A stretch of DNA of 64,000 nt from Duganella aquatilis. Its GTDB lineage: Bacteria > Pseudomonadota > Gammaproteobacteria > Burkholderiales > Burkholderiaceae_D. Of this stretch, positions 43,652 to 53,170 are shown one piece after another; the first letter of the stretch is position 1; each line of letters opens with the position of its first letter. The stretch lies in the NCBI RefSeq assembly GCF_009674565.1, contig NZ_WKJL01000007.1:149691-213690 (forward strand). Reading direction: 5' to 3'. Position numbers and translations under genes: made by a program. The notes beneath the pieces are model-generated. The model saw only the letters and a program-made list of their open reading frames with translations, had not been told where the DNA came from and searched no databases.

Positions 43652-45076
43652 CTAGACAGCTTGCCAGCGCAGGCGCACCCGCCCCGCTCCCGAGCCGACG
43701 TGCTGGCAGTCCATGCCGATGCCGGCGGCAAACAGCAGATCTTTTGCATTTTTGACCACCGGCAGGCGGCCGCGCTCCCAGGCAGGGATGTTGAGCGCCT
43801 GGTAATGGTATTTGACCGGGCGCGTGGAGCGGTTCGGCGCCAGCTTCAGGCGCTCGCCGCCACGGCGGAATTCGATCAGCAGCGGCTGGCTGCGCAGCCA
43901 GGCGGGATCGAAGCCTTCTTCGGCCGTTTCGAAGTGCAGCACGCCGCCGTAGGCCGGGAACGCCAGTTCGGCTTCGCCGTCCCAGACGAAATCAGTGCCG
44001 GGCTTGTCATCGAACTGGCCTTCGCGTTCGCCTTCCAGCTCTTCCAGCTTGGGCGTCAGGTGCAGGCGGTCGCGGTAGCGGCGCACGTGGCAGTCGGGAT
44101 GCGTGACCAGCAGCTGGGCGTCGTATTTGGCTTCCAACAGCTGGGTCAGCATCTCGGACAGCCAGGCCGTGCTCGGCATGCTGTAGCCGCGCGTGGCGAA
44201 CCAGTGGCGCAGCAGATTGTAGCTGCGGTCCTGGCTCAAGGTGCGCAGCTGGCCGATGTCGAGGGTATCGCCATCCAGCGCGGCGGTCAGATCCTGCTCG
44301 GCCAATTCGGTCAGCAGGCGGGTGGCCGATTGCGCGTGCTGGGCGCTGCGCGCGAAGCGTTCCTGGAAGCCGGGGAAATGCGCTGCCAGCGCCGGCATCA
44401 CGGTACGGCGCAGGGCGTTGCGGGCGTAGCGCGGGTCGTCGTTGGATTCGTCGTGGATGTGACTGATGTTGTGCTGCGCGACATAGGCCTCCAGCTGCTT
44501 GCGCGAGGCCGGCAGCAGCGGACGGGCCATCACCAGCGTGGCGTTGTTCAGCAGGTCGGGCGCGGCGTTGGCGGCGTCCATGCCGGACAGGCCGGCCGGG
44601 CCGGAGCCGCGCAGCAGTTGCAGCAGCACGGTTTCGGCCTGGTCGTCCAGGTGGTGGGCGGTCAGCAGCAGATTGACCTGGTGTGCGTGGCACAGCGCCC
44701 CCAGCGCGGCGTAGCGGGCTTTGCGGGCCGCCGCCTCGGTGCCGGACTTCTTCTGGTCATGCAGCTGGATGCGGCGCGCTTCGAAGCGCACGCCCAGCGC
44801 GGCGCAGGCTTGCTCGCAGTGCGCCAGCCAGGCGTCGGCGTTGGGGCTGAGGCCGTGGTGGACGTGGAAGGCGTACAGCGCCACGCCGTGCGCCTGCGCG
44901 TAGGCGTAGGCCAGGTGCAACAGGGCCGACGAGTCCAGGCCGCCGCTCAGGGCCACGGCGATGCGCGGCTCCGCGCCCTCGCCCGTTGCGCCCTGGGCGC
45001 GCGCGGCGCCGACAGCTTGTTCAAAGGTTGAGGTAAGGGTTGGCTTCTGCTGCTTCACTGTCTGCTCCAAATGCAA
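43652..45076 (-). CDS. tilS: tRNA(Ile)-lysidine synthase
   Basis: 474 residues. The PP-loop ATP site is A-L-S-G-G-L-D-S-S near residue 45. A helical substrate-binding part includes E-S-N-D-D-P-R-Y-A-R-N near 210, a TilS hallmark. The C-terminal TilS_C region has K-Y-H-Y-Q-A-L-N-I-P-A-W-E-R near 425. The enzyme converts C34 of the CAU-anticodon tRNA to lysidine so that it reads AUA. It sits between accA and lysC in the same direction, a common order in this group. The N-terminal start is not certain. Confidence 0.95.
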   Translation of the reverse strand: MHLEQTVKQQKPTLTSTFEQAVGAARAQGATGEGAEPRIAVALSGGLDSSALLHLAYAYAQAHGVALYAFHVHHGLSPNADAWLAHCEQACAALGVRFEARRIQLHDQKKSGTEAAARKARYAALGALCHAHQVNLLLTAHHLDDQAETVLLQLLRGSGPAGLSGMDAANAAPDLLNNATLVMARPLLPASRKQLEAYVAQHNISHIHDESNDDPRYARNALRRTVMPALAAHFPGFQERFARSAQHAQSATRLLTELAEQDLTAALDGDTLDIGQLRTLSQDRSYNLLRHWFATRGYSMPSTAWLSEMLTQLLEAKYDAQLLVTHPDCHVRRYRDRLHLTPKLEELEGEREGQFDDKPGTDFVWDGEAELAFPAYGGVLHFETAEEGFDPAWLRSQPLLIEFRRGGERLKLAPNRSTRPVKYHYQALNIPAWERGRLPVVKNAKDLLFAAGIGMDCQHVGSGAGRVRLRWQAV

Positions 45077-45119
45077 ACCGGGGGCACAGGCCCCCGGTCG
45101 GTGTCCACGTCGCGCGAAA

Positions 45120-46094
45120 TTACTCTTGCGGCGTGGTTTCCTTGAACTTGCCGTAGCTCATCAGCTTCTCGTGACGGGCTTCCAGCAGGTCCTTGGTTTT
45201 CATGCCGTGGAACTGGCGCAGCGAGTCGGCCAGCGCGCGTTTCAGCAGCGTTGCCATCTGTTTCGGATCGCGGTGCGCGCCGCCCAGCGGTTCGCTGACG
45301 ATCTTGTCGATCAGGCCGATGGCCTTCAGGCGGTGGGCGGTCAGGCCCAGCGCTTCGGCCGCATCGGCGGCGCGCTCGGAGGTCTTCCACAGGATCGAGG
45401 CGCAGCCTTCCGGCGAGATCACCGAGTAGGTCGCGTATTGCAGCATCAGCACCTGGTCGGCCACGGCAATCGCCAGCGCGCCGCCGGAGCCGCCTTCGCC
45501 GATGATGGTGGCGATCAGCGGCACTTTCAGTTCCGCCATCACGTACAGGTTGTGGCCGATCGCTTCCGACTGGCCGCGCTCTTCCGCGTCAATGCCCGGG
45601 AAGGCGCCCGGCGTGTCGACGAAGGTGAATACCGGGATGCCGAACTTCTCGGCCAGCTTCATCAGGCGCATGGCCTTGCGGTAGCCTTCCGGCTTCGGCA
45701 TGCCGAAGTTGCGCATGGCGCGCTCCTTGGTGTCGCGGCCCTTCTGGTGGCCGATGACCATGCAAGCCTGGCCGTTGAAGCGCGCCAGGCCGCCGACCAC
45801 CGACAGGTCGTCCGCGTAGGTGCGGTCGCCGTGCAGTTCGTGGAAGTCGGTGAAGATTTCGTTCACGTAGTCCATGGTGTATGGACGTTGCGGGTGACGC
45901 GCGATCTGCGAGACCTGCCATGGCGTCAGCTTGGCGTAGATGTCCTTGGTCAGTTGCTGGCTCTTTTTGGCCAGACGGTCGATCTCCTCAGAGATATCGA
46001 CTGCCGAATCGTCCTGGACGAAGCGCAATTCTTCGATCTTGCCGTCGAGTTCAGCAATCGGTTGCTCAAAATTGAGGAAAGTCGTTTTGGTCAT
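45120..46094 (-). CDS. accA: Acetyl-CoA carboxylase carboxyltransferase subunit alpha
   Basis: 324 residues, full length. Characteristic parts are the N-terminal [11 protein letters not shown], then [35 protein letters not shown] and [10 protein letters not shown]. With AccD it transfers carboxyl from biotin to acetyl-CoA for fatty-acid synthesis. It is followed by tilS after 43 bases. Confidence 0.97.
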   Translation of the reverse strand: MTKTTFLNFEQPIAELDGKIEELRFVQDDSAVDISEEIDRLAKKSQQLTKDIYAKLTPWQVSQIARHPQRPYTMDYVNEIFTDFHELHGDRTYADDLSVVGGLARFNGQACMVIGHQKGRDTKERAMRNFGMPKPEGYRKAMRLMKLAEKFGIPVFTFVDTPGAFPGIDAEERGQSEAIGHNLYVMAELKVPLIATIIGEGGSGGALAIAVADQVLMLQYATYSVISPEGCASILWKTSERAADAAEALGLTAHRLKAIGLIDKIVSEPLGGAHRDPKQMATLLKRALADSLRQFHGMKTKDLLEARHEKLMSYGKFKETTPQE

Positions 46095-46178
46095 TGTACC
46101 TCCGTGTTTATTCTCGGCTGCGGCTCAGTTGGCTCCTTGTGACGGACACAAAAAGGCCTCGCGCAGCGATTAGAGTAT

Positions 46179-46838
46179 CTATTCTACAGCAACCGGATCC
46201 AAACTACGCCATAAGTACCAGGTGGCTACCGTCCGGTAAGGCTCCCAATTGGCGGAAACCTCGCGCGCATCGCTGCGCGACACCGGCTCGCCGGAGAAGT
46301 AATTCTGGCTGATGCCCTGGATCAGACCGGGGTCGTCCAGCGGCAAAACGTTGGGCCGCAGCAGATTAAATATCAGGAACATCTCGGCTGTCCAGCGGCC
46401 GATGCCGCGGATCTGCACCAGCTCGGCGATCACCGCCTCGTCGTCCATCTGGTCCCACTGGGCCGTATGCACGCGCTTGTTCTTGAAGTGGTCGGCCAGG
46501 TCGAGGATGTATTCGGTCTTGCGCTTGGACAGGCCGCAGGCGCTCAGCTGCTCGGCGCCGGCCTTGATGATTTGCGCCGGCGTGCATTTCGGGCTGATCA
46601 CCAGCAATTTCTTCCAGGCGACATCGGCCACCTTGGCGGTCACCTGCTGGCCGACGATGGAGCGCGCCAAGGTGGTAAACGGGTCGTGATGGCCGACCAG
46701 GTGCAGGTCGCCAAATTGCGGGATGAGCTTGTTCATGATGCGGTCCCGCTTCATGAGCTCGATCTTGGCCTGCTCCCAATACGGCGGCACGGCCGATACC
46801 GGGCTGCCTGCGCCCTCGTTGTCCTTGGCGTTGACCAT
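46179..46838 (-). CDS. HhH-GPD DNA glycosylase (3-methyladenine type)
   Basis: 219 residues. The helix-hairpin-helix reads I-R-G-I-G-R-W-T-A-E-M-F near residue 140, and the catalytic Asp lies in L-P-L-D-D-P-G-L shortly after. I-V-G-Q-Q-V-T-A-K is the family's early motif. There is no iron-sulfur Cys loop, so it belongs to the AlkA/MagIII-like alkylation repair group, not the MutY/Nth group. ATG 46838 lies one base after the cysS stop, so they are one transcription unit. Confidence 0.88.
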   Translation of the reverse strand: MVNAKDNEGAGSPVSAVPPYWEQAKIELMKRDRIMNKLIPQFGDLHLVGHHDPFTTLARSIVGQQVTAKVADVAWKKLLVISPKCTPAQIIKAGAEQLSACGLSKRKTEYILDLADHFKNKRVHTAQWDQMDDEAVIAELVQIRGIGRWTAEMFLIFNLLRPNVLPLDDPGLIQGISQNYFSGEPVSRSDAREVSANWEPYRTVATWYLWRSLDPVAVE

Positions 46839-46839
46839 A

Positions 46840-48237
46840 TTATGCGCGGCGCCAGTTGGTGGTGCCGTCAGGCTTGTCTTCAAGGATCACGCCCTGGGCC
46901 AGCAGTTCGGCGCGGATCTTGTCCGATTCGGCGAAATTGCGCGCCTTCTTGGCTTCCGCGCGGCGCGCGATGGCGTCGACGATGCCGGCGTCATCGCCGC
47001 CCTCGCCGCCCACGGCCGCCTGCAGGAACTGCTGCGGCGTGCGGGCCAGCAGGCCGATCACGTCCGCCAGGCCTTTCAACTGGCGCGCCAGCAGCGGCGA
47101 TTTAGATTTGTTCAGCTCGCTCACGAGGTCGAACAGCACGGCCAGCGCCAGCGGCGTGTTGAAGTCGTCGTCCATCGCCTCGGCGAAGCGGACGGCATGC
47201 GCCTCGCTCCAGTCCAGCGCGGCGCCGTCGCCGTCCACGCCGTCCAGCGCCGTGTACAGGCGGGTCAGCGCGACGCGGGCGTCGTCCAGGTGGGCGTCCG
47301 AATAGTTCAGCGGACTGCGGTAGTGGGCGCGCAGGATGAAGAAGCGTATCACTTCCGCATCGTATTTCTTCAGCACGTCGCGGATGGTGAAGAAATTGCC
47401 CAGCGATTTGGACATTTTCTCGTTATCCACGCGCACGAAACCGTTGTGCACCCAGTAGTTGACCATCTTGCGGCCGAACGCGCCTTCCGACTGCGCGATT
47501 TCGTTCTCGTGGTGCGGGAACTGCAGGTCCGCGCCGCCGCCGTGGATGTCGAAATGTTCGCCCAGCAGCGCCGAGCACATGGCCGAGCACTCGATGTGCC
47601 AGCCCGGACGGCCCTTGCCCCACTTGGAATCCCACTTCACCTCTTCCGGCTCGGACTCCTTGGACGCCTTCCACAGCACGAAATCGAGCGGATCGCGCTT
47701 GCCGGTGTTGACGTCGACGCGCTCGCCGGCGCGCAGGTCGTCCAGCGACTTGCCCGACAGGCGGCCGTATTGCGGGAAGTTGCGCACCGCGTAGTTGACG
47801 TCGCCGTCCTCGCCCTGATAGGCCAGGTCTTTCGCTTCCAGCGTTTCGATCAGCGCCAGCATCTGCGGCACGTATTCGGTGGCGCGCGGCACCAGCGTCG
47901 GCGGCAGGATGCCCAGCGCCGTGGTGTCTTCGTCCATGTAACGCGTGAAGCGGCCGGTCAGCTGCGAGATGGTCTCGCCATTTTCCACCGCGCGCTTGAT
48001 GATCTTGTCGTCGATGTCCGTGATGTTGCGCGCGTAGGTCACTTCGTAGCCGGATGCCATCAGCCAGCGGTACATGACGTCGAACGCCATCATCATGCGG
48101 GCGTGGCCGATGTGGCAGTAGTCGTAGATGGTCATGCCGCAGACATACATGCGGACTTTGCCCGGCTCGATAGGTACGAAGGTCTGCTTGTCACGCGCCA
48201 GCGTGTTGTAAATCTTTAAATTGCTCATCGGACTCAT
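46840..48237 (-). CDS. cysS: Cysteinyl-tRNA synthetase
   Basis: 465 residues. Class I motifs H-I-G-H-A-R (near 39) and K-M-S-K-S-L (near 270) and the zinc-binding Cys/His set (C in V-C-G-M-T, C-S-A-M-C, H-H-E) are present. It charges tRNA-Cys. Start may be ATG 48237 or ATG 48228; both are followed by S-N-L-K-I-Y-N-T-L. The DALR anticodon domain is at the C-terminus. It starts the cysS-glycosylase unit. Confidence 0.97.
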   Translation of the reverse strand: MSPMSNLKIYNTLARDKQTFVPIEPGKVRMYVCGMTIYDYCHIGHARMMMAFDVMYRWLMASGYEVTYARNITDIDDKIIKRAVENGETISQLTGRFTRYMDEDTTALGILPPTLVPRATEYVPQMLALIETLEAKDLAYQGEDGDVNYAVRNFPQYGRLSGKSLDDLRAGERVDVNTGKRDPLDFVLWKASKESEPEEVKWDSKWGKGRPGWHIECSAMCSALLGEHFDIHGGGADLQFPHHENEIAQSEGAFGRKMVNYWVHNGFVRVDNEKMSKSLGNFFTIRDVLKKYDAEVIRFFILRAHYRSPLNYSDAHLDDARVALTRLYTALDGVDGDGAALDWSEAHAVRFAEAMDDDFNTPLALAVLFDLVSELNKSKSPLLARQLKGLADVIGLLARTPQQFLQAAVGGEGGDDAGIVDAIARRAEAKKARNFAESDKIRAELLAQGVILEDKPDGTTNWRRA

Positions 48238-48338
48238 GCGTTTTACTGGGTGCCTCAGACAATACAATGGCCCGGCGCGTCATCTGAAACAGCGCGCACC
48301 AGTCGTCATCGTGTGCCTGGGGGAACCTCGGGAATGTT

Positions 48339-48374
48339 CTTGTTTCCACCTTCTAAGGGGTAGAATGGAACAAG
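48339..48374. other. Extended hairpin in the cysS-ppiA intergenic region
   Basis: Outer stem CTTGTTTCCA with TGGAACAAG (one bulged T), then inner stem TTCTA with TAGAA and loop AGGGG. It lies between the divergent cysS and cyclophilin genes. No T-run follows. It could be an operator or part of an mRNA leader. Confidence 0.4.
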
Positions 48375-48451
48375 TATAGCATTGATAAAAACAGCATAGG
48401 CCGCATCTGCAACGGGATTTTGCCTATTCAACATCAACCAGAGGAAGACCG

Positions 48452-49033
48452 ATGTACAAAAAACTGATGACCGCCCTCGCCGGCCTGACCCTGTCCGGCG
48501 CCGTCCTGGCCGCCGCGCCGCAAGTGGAGCTGAAGACCACCATGGGCGATATCGTGCTGGAACTGGACCACGACAAGGCGCCCAAATCAGTCGACAACTT
48601 CCTGGCCTACGTGAAATCCGGCTATTACAAGAACACCATCTTCCACCGTGTGATCGACGGCTTCATGATCCAGGGCGGCGGCTACGACGAAAAGCTCAAG
48701 GGCAAGCCGACCAACAAGCCTATCCCGCTGGAAGCCAACAACGGCCTGCACAACGTCAAGTACTCGCTGGCCATGGCGCGCATGGGCGATCCGAACTCGG
48801 CCACCTCGCAGTGGTTCATCAACGTCGAGGACAACGCGGGGCTGGACGCGCCGGGTCCGGACGGCAGCGGCGGCTATGCCGTGTTCGGCAAAGTCATCAA
48901 GGGCCAGGAGACCGTCGACAAGATCAAGGCGGTGCTGGTGGATGACAAGGGCATGTTCCAGAACCTGCCGGTGGTGCCGGTAACGGTGAAGTCCGCGACG
49001 ATTTTGAAGACACCAATCCAGCCAAAACAGTAA
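48452..49033 (+). CDS. Periplasmic cyclophilin-type peptidyl-prolyl isomerase
   Basis: 193 residues with a signal peptide (1-22, V-L-A-A-A-P). The cyclophilin core has D-N-F-L-A-Y, F-H-R-V-I-D-G-F-M-I-Q-G-G, N-S-A-T-S-Q-W-F-I-N and Y-A-V-F-G-K, including the catalytic Arg and Phe. It speeds proline isomerisation in exported proteins (PpiA-like). GAGGAAGA precedes the ATG. A cytoplasmic paralogue follows after 45 bases, a tandem duplication with split location. Confidence 0.93.
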   Translation: MYKKLMTALAGLTLSGAVLAAAPQVELKTTMGDIVLELDHDKAPKSVDNFLAYVKSGYYKNTIFHRVIDGFMIQGGGYDEKLKGKPTNKPIPLEANNGLHNVKYSLAMARMGDPNSATSQWFINVEDNAGLDAPGPDGSGGYAVFGKVIKGQETVDKIKAVLVDDKGMFQNLPVVPVTVKSATILKTPIQPKQ

Positions 49034-49078
49034 AATAGCGGCCTTGCCGGATTTTTTAACCTATTCAGGACAAATAAA

Positions 49079-49573
49079 ATGACCAAAGTAATCATCAAAA
49101 CCAACCTGGGCACCATGACCGCTGAACTGGACGCGGAAAAAGCGCCGAAATCGGTCGCCAACTTCCTGGCCTACATGGAAGCCGGCCACTACAACAACAC
49201 CATTTTCCACCGCGTCATCGACGGTTTCATGATCCAGGGCGGCGGTTTCGAGCCAGGCATGAAGCAAAAAGCGGCCGACACCACCGTGGAAAACGAAGCC
49301 AAGAACGGCCTGAAAAACGACACCTACACCCTGGCGATGGCCCGCACCTCGGCGCCGCACTCGGCTTCGGCTCAGTTCTTCATCAACGTGAAAAACAACT
49401 CCTTCCTGGACTACCCAGGCCAGGACGGCTGGGGCTACGCCGTGTTCGGCAAAGTGGTGGAAGGCACCGAGGTTGTGGACGCGATCAAGAAAGTCAAAAC
49501 CACCCGCAGCGGCATGTTCGCTGACGTGCCGGCAGAAGACGTGATCATCGAAAGCATCGAACTGGCAGCCTAA
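49079..49573 (+). CDS. ppiB: Cytoplasmic cyclophilin-type peptidyl-prolyl isomerase
   Basis: 164 residues with no signal peptide. The core repeats that of the upstream gene: F-H-R-V-I-D-G-F-M-I-Q-G-G-G, A-S-A-Q-F-F-I-N, G-W-G-Y-A-V-F-G-K-V. The catalytic Arg and the Gln/Phe pocket are present. The length is that of PpiB. It is followed by lpxH after three bases, as in many betaproteobacteria. Confidence 0.95.
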   Translation: MTKVIIKTNLGTMTAELDAEKAPKSVANFLAYMEAGHYNNTIFHRVIDGFMIQGGGFEPGMKQKAADTTVENEAKNGLKNDTYTLAMARTSAPHSASAQFFINVKNNSFLDYPGQDGWGYAVFGKVVEGTEVVDAIKKVKTTRSGMFADVPAEDVIIESIELAA

Positions 49574-49576
49574 GCG

Positions 49577-50329
49577 ATGTCTGAAGTCTGCGCGCTGTTC
49601 ATTTCCGATCTGCATTTGCAGCCTGCGCATCCCGCGACCAGTGCGGCGTTTTTCGACTTTCTGGAGCGGCATGCGCGGCACGCGCAGCAACTGTACCTGC
49701 TCGGCGACCTGTTCGAGTATTGGGCCGGCGATGACGACATCGCCGATCCCTTCCACACGCAGGTGGTCGCGGCGCTACGCGCCGTCAGCGACGCCGGCGT
49801 GGCGGTCTACTGGGTCGCCGGCAACCGCGATTTCCTGGTCGGCGCCCGCTTTGCGGAAGCGGCCAACCTGACCCTGCTGCCCGAGACCTGGATCGCCGAG
49901 ATCGGCGGCCAGCGCGTGGTGGTGCTGCACGGCGACGCCCAGTGCACACAAGATATCAAATACATGGAATTCCGCGCCATGGTGCGGCAGCCCGCGTGGC
50001 AGGCGCAATTCACCGCCATGCCGCTGGCGCAGCGCAAGGCCATCGTGGCCGGCCTGCGCGCCGACAGCCGCAAGGAGCAAAGCGGCAAATCTTACGAGAT
50101 TATGGACGTCACCCCCGAGGCGATTGCCGAGGTGTTTGCCGAGACTGGTGCTGATGTCATGATTCATGGCCATACGCATCGTCCGGCCCTGCACCACATC
50201 GGCGACAAACGGCGCTACGTGCTGCCGGATTGGGAGGCGGATGCAACCCCACCCCGTGGGGGCTGGATCGCCATAGACGCGCAGGGTGCTATTACGCGCC
50301 ATGATTTGAGTGGCGCGGTGGTGCAGTAA
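49577..50329 (+). CDS. lpxH: UDP-2,3-diacylglucosamine pyrophosphatase
   Basis: 250 residues with the calcineurin-like metal motifs in order: F-I-S-D-L-H-L, L-L-G-D-L-F-E-Y-W-A-G-D-D, V-A-G-N-R-D-F-L, L-H-G-D, and H-G-H-T-H-R-P. It hydrolyses UDP-diacylglucosamine to lipid X and UMP on the inner face of the membrane, the fourth step of lipid A synthesis. It ends the ppi-lpxH unit and is followed by a long palindrome. Confidence 0.95.
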   Translation: MSEVCALFISDLHLQPAHPATSAAFFDFLERHARHAQQLYLLGDLFEYWAGDDDIADPFHTQVVAALRAVSDAGVAVYWVAGNRDFLVGARFAEAANLTLLPETWIAEIGGQRVVVLHGDAQCTQDIKYMEFRAMVRQPAWQAQFTAMPLAQRKAIVAGLRADSRKEQSGKSYEIMDVTPEAIAEVFAETGADVMIHGHTHRPALHHIGDKRRYVLPDWEADATPPRGGWIAIDAQGAITRHDLSGAVVQ

Positions 50330-50369
50330 CAGCTCGCGGCACCTGCGCACCCCGCACACCGCTGCGGCC

Positions 50370-50399
50370 AGGGTCTGACCCCGTACGGGGTCAGACCCT
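50370..50399. repeat. Thirty-base perfect palindrome (REP-like/terminator)
   Basis: Thirteen-base arms AGGGTCTGACCCC and GGGGTCAGACCCT flank GTAC; the whole is an exact palindrome. It sits between the convergent lpxH and TPR-protein genes, with a short T-rich tail on the plus side. I recognise this type of GGTCTGACC palindrome as a scattered intergenic repeat in Oxalobacteraceae genomes; that is from memory. It could also stop transcription from both sides. Only this copy was seen in the window. Confidence 0.6.
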
Positions 50400-50413
50400 T
50401 TCGTTTGGGGGTA

Positions 50414-51166
50414 CTAACGATTCATCGAGGACATCGCCGTGTTCAGGCGGCGCACCAGCTGCTGGTTCAAATCGCGCGTATGGCGCGCCCAGCGCTCCAT
50501 GGTCCGCTGCAATTCCGCATACAGCTGATTGGCCCGCTCCGCATCCCCAACCCCGGCCGCCCAAATCGCAAACTCGGCCTGCACCGTAAAGCTGTTATAC
50601 CGGCTCAACGCCAACTCAAACTCGGTCCGCGCCTCATCCTGGCGTCCCGCCGCCGCCAGCGCCTGCGCCAGCAACAACGACACCTGCTCGGGACGGAATT
50701 TATCATCGCTGCCGCGAATGGTCTGCAAGTGCGCCACCGCCGCTGCCGCCCGGCCGCTGGCCAGCGTCGCCCGCGCCGCGCCGAGGCGGATTTCCAGATC
50801 GCCCGAGAACGGCCCCTGCAAACACGCTTCGTAGGTGACAGCCGCTTCCTCGGCGTTACCGGCTTCCAGTAAGGCGCTGGCCAGACGCATCTGGTTTTGC
50901 GCGGTCGGCGTGAATTCGTAGGCGTCGCGCGCCTCGCGCAGTTCGCGGCCCGGGTCCAGCGTCCTGGCCGCCACGTTCACCGCCTTGCGCGCGCCCTGCT
51001 GCAATGTCGAATTAGGCAGGTAGATCGCGAAGAAATACACAATGCTGCCCAGGCCGGGAAACAGGAACAGAATCACCACCCAGTACAACTGCTGACCGCT
51101 GCGGATGGCGTGGATGGCGAAGAAAATCGCCACCAGCACATGCAATCCGATACCGAAAATCGTCAT
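50414..51166 (-). CDS. Membrane-anchored TPR protein
   Basis: 250 residues. Two membrane helices lie at residues about 4-20 and 27-50, the pair having a PLD-nuclease-N-terminal-like look (W-V-V-I-L-F-L-F-P-G-L-G). The remainder is helical with tetratricopeptide-like repeats (A-S-A-L-L-E-A-G-N-A-E-E-A, L-L-A-Q-A-L-A-A-A-G-R-Q-D-E-A) facing the cytoplasm or periplasm. Probably a scaffold; its partner is unknown. Confidence 0.7.
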   Translation of the reverse strand: MTIFGIGLHVLVAIFFAIHAIRSGQQLYWVVILFLFPGLGSIVYFFAIYLPNSTLQQGARKAVNVAARTLDPGRELREARDAYEFTPTAQNQMRLASALLEAGNAEEAAVTYEACLQGPFSGDLEIRLGAARATLASGRAAAAVAHLQTIRGSDDKFRPEQVSLLLAQALAAAGRQDEARTEFELALSRYNSFTVQAEFAIWAAGVGDAERANQLYAELQRTMERWARHTRDLNQQLVRRLNTAMSSMNR

Positions 51167-51220
51167 GACTTGCCTCTACAATTAAACAATGGAACAGATT
51201 GTAGAAGCTATGGTCCCGCA

Positions 51221-51730
51221 TCACAAGGCGGCGACCGGCGTCGGCTGGCGCAGCCAGGCAGCGACGTAGCGGGCCAGGCGGCCGATGAACAGGCCGTTGA
51301 ACACGCCGAACAGCAGGGTGACGGCCGTCGCAAAAGGCAGGCTCTGCGCCAGTTCAGGATGCATGGCCGACACCACCGCCACCGAGTATTTCGTGACAAA
51401 AATGCCAACCATCAGGCCCAGCGGCATCCAGCTGCCGCGCTGGCAGACGGTGCCGGCGGCGCGGTCGACCACCACTTCGCTGGTCGACAGCATCCAGATC
51501 GCCGCCGCCGAAGCCGCCGCGCCCAGCGCCCACACCACCCACACGCCCTCGCCCAGCGCGCCGCTGGTGTTCATGCCGGACAGCGCCAGCCCCACCATCA
51601 CCATCGGAATCAGCGCCACTTTTTGCAGCGTGGTTTCGCGGTCCTTGCTGGCCAGCCAGCCGCGGTACAGCAGGAAGGCCAACAGGGCCCAGACGTAGAG
51701 AGGGGTATGGGAAACGATTTGCTGGATCAT
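51221..51730 (-). CDS. DUF6622-like integral membrane protein
   Basis: 169 residues with about five hydrophobic segments. The N-terminus H-T-P-L-Y-V-W-A-L-L-A-F-L-L-Y-R-G and the later G-R-L-A-R-Y near 155 fit a family of short membrane proteins common in Proteobacteria without known function. No catalytic motif is visible. Confidence 0.65.
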   Translation of the reverse strand: MIQQIVSHTPLYVWALLAFLLYRGWLASKDRETTLQKVALIPMVMVGLALSGMNTSGALGEGVWVVWALGAAASAAAIWMLSTSEVVVDRAAGTVCQRGSWMPLGLMVGIFVTKYSVAVVSAMHPELAQSLPFATAVTLLFGVFNGLFIGRLARYVAAWLRQPTPVAAL

Positions 51731-51859
51731 GGCGTGCTCCGTTAAGTGGTGGTGTTGAACTGCGATGTAGCCACTATGCGCCCGGCCCGGGCGCGACGGA
51801 TTGCCATGCGACGAAATGCGCCGGCGCGGCGCGAAATGCAGCCGGCCGGCGCGAAATTG

Positions 51860-52417
51860 CTACTGCGCGGGCTGCAACTTGGCCACCAGGCCGCCGGGAC
51901 GGGTGTCGATGCTGGTCAGCACGAATTGCACGCCGGCGTAGCGCAGCTCTTCCGGGCGGAAGGTGTGCAGCGGCACGTCGCGGATCAGCTTGTCGCTGAG
52001 CAGATTGGCCACGCTGGCCAGTTGCGCCTGCTTGCCCTCGTCCATGTTGTCGACGATGAAACGGTCGACATGGGCATCGGCGATGTAAATGGCGTTGTTC
52101 ACGCTGTCCACCCGCATGCGGCCGGACACCAGCATGCTGCCGTGCCAGGACTGGCGCGCCAGCAGCGGCGTCACGCCCAGGTCCACGGTGAGCGCCACGC
52201 GGTCGTTCTCCGGCATCACCGCCAGCCGTGGATGGCTCAGCTCCACCTCGAACACGCCCAGCGCGCGCTGGTGCATGGGAAACTTGCGGTCCAGGCTGGC
52301 TTGCAGGCGTTCCTGCGGCAGCACCACTTCGCGCGGGCCGATCAGGCTGGCGCAGGCGGCCACCAGGCCGGCCAGCAACAGTGGCGCGGCGATTTTGGCG
52401 TAGCGTTTAAGATCCAT
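51860..52417 (-). CDS. DUF1439-type lipoprotein
   Basis: 185 residues. The signal peptide ends in a lipobox L-V-A-A-C (Cys near residue 22). The mature part starts with R-E-V-V-L-P-Q-E-R-L-Q-A and resembles DUF1439 (YceB-like) lipid-binding-fold lipoproteins. ATG 52417 has AAGGA upstream and is preferred over a TTG at 52432. Its role is unknown; likely outer-membrane periplasmic face. Confidence 0.8.
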   Translation of the reverse strand: MDLKRYAKIAAPLLLAGLVAACASLIGPREVVLPQERLQASLDRKFPMHQRALGVFEVELSHPRLAVMPENDRVALTVDLGVTPLLARQSWHGSMLVSGRMRVDSVNNAIYIADAHVDRFIVDNMDEGKQAQLASVANLLSDKLIRDVPLHTFRPEELRYAGVQFVLTSIDTRPGGLVAKLQPAQ

Positions 52418-52454
52418 TGCAACATCCTTCAAAAATACGGAACCTGCGCATTAT

Positions 52455-53168
52455 ATGACTCTGACGCGATTGGGTTGTGCCGGTTGGAGCATCAGCCGCG
52501 AAGCCGCGCCTTCTTTTGACGGCGCAGGCAGCCATCTGGAGCGCTATGCCGCCGTGCTCAACGCGGTGGAAATCAACTCCTCCTTCTACCGCCCGCACCA
52601 GCCGCAGACCTATGCGCGCTGGGCCGGCAGCGTGCCGGACGATTTTCGTTTCTCGATCAAGCTGCCGAAAACCATCACGCACGAGCGGCGCCTCAAGGAT
52701 ATCGCCGCCCTGCTCGACCAGTTCGCCGCCGAAGCGGGCACGCTGGGCAGCAAGCTCGGCTGCGTGCTGGTGCAGTTGCCGCCCAGCCTGGCGCTGGATA
52801 TGGCGGTGGCGGATGATTTCCTGCAGCGGCTGCGCGGCCGTTTCGACTGCATGCTGGCCTGCGAGGCGCGCCATGGCAGCTGGTTCGGCGACGACGCCAG
52901 CGCCCTGCTGCAACGCCACCGCGTCACGCGCGTGATCGCCGACCCGCCGGCCGGCCAGCCGGGGCCATACGTGGCGACCACGGACGACGCCTACGTGCGC
53001 CTGCACGGCAGCCCACGCATGTACTACTCGTCCTACGATGAAAGTTATCTGGCCGGCGTGGCGGCCTGGCTGAAGGAGCGCAACGGCTGGTGCATCTTCG
53101 ACAACACCGCCTCCGGCGCTGCCATCCTCAACGCCTTGCAGCTGAAACGGCTGCAAGGCGCGGGCTGA
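52455..53168 (+). CDS. DUF72-family protein (YecE-like)
   Basis: 237 residues forming a TIM-barrel-like DUF72 protein. Marks are L-G-C-A-G-W-S-I, V-E-I-N-S-S-F-Y-R-P, F-S-I-K-L-P-K-T-I-T-H-E, L-V-Q-L-P-P-S, Y-V-R-L-H-G and F-D-N-T-A-S-G-A-A at the end. Function of the family is unproven; a nuclease or sugar-related role has been suggested. It is divergent from the DUF1439 gene by 37 bases and convergent with the hybrid kinase gene, ending two bases from it. Confidence 0.88.
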   Translation: MTLTRLGCAGWSISREAAPSFDGAGSHLERYAAVLNAVEINSSFYRPHQPQTYARWAGSVPDDFRFSIKLPKTITHERRLKDIAALLDQFAAEAGTLGSKLGCVLVQLPPSLALDMAVADDFLQRLRGRFDCMLACEARHGSWFGDDASALLQRHRVTRVIADPPAGQPGPYVATTDDAYVRLHGSPRMYYSSYDESYLAGVAAWLKERNGWCIFDNTASGAAILNALQLKRLQGAG

Positions 53169-53170
53169 CG

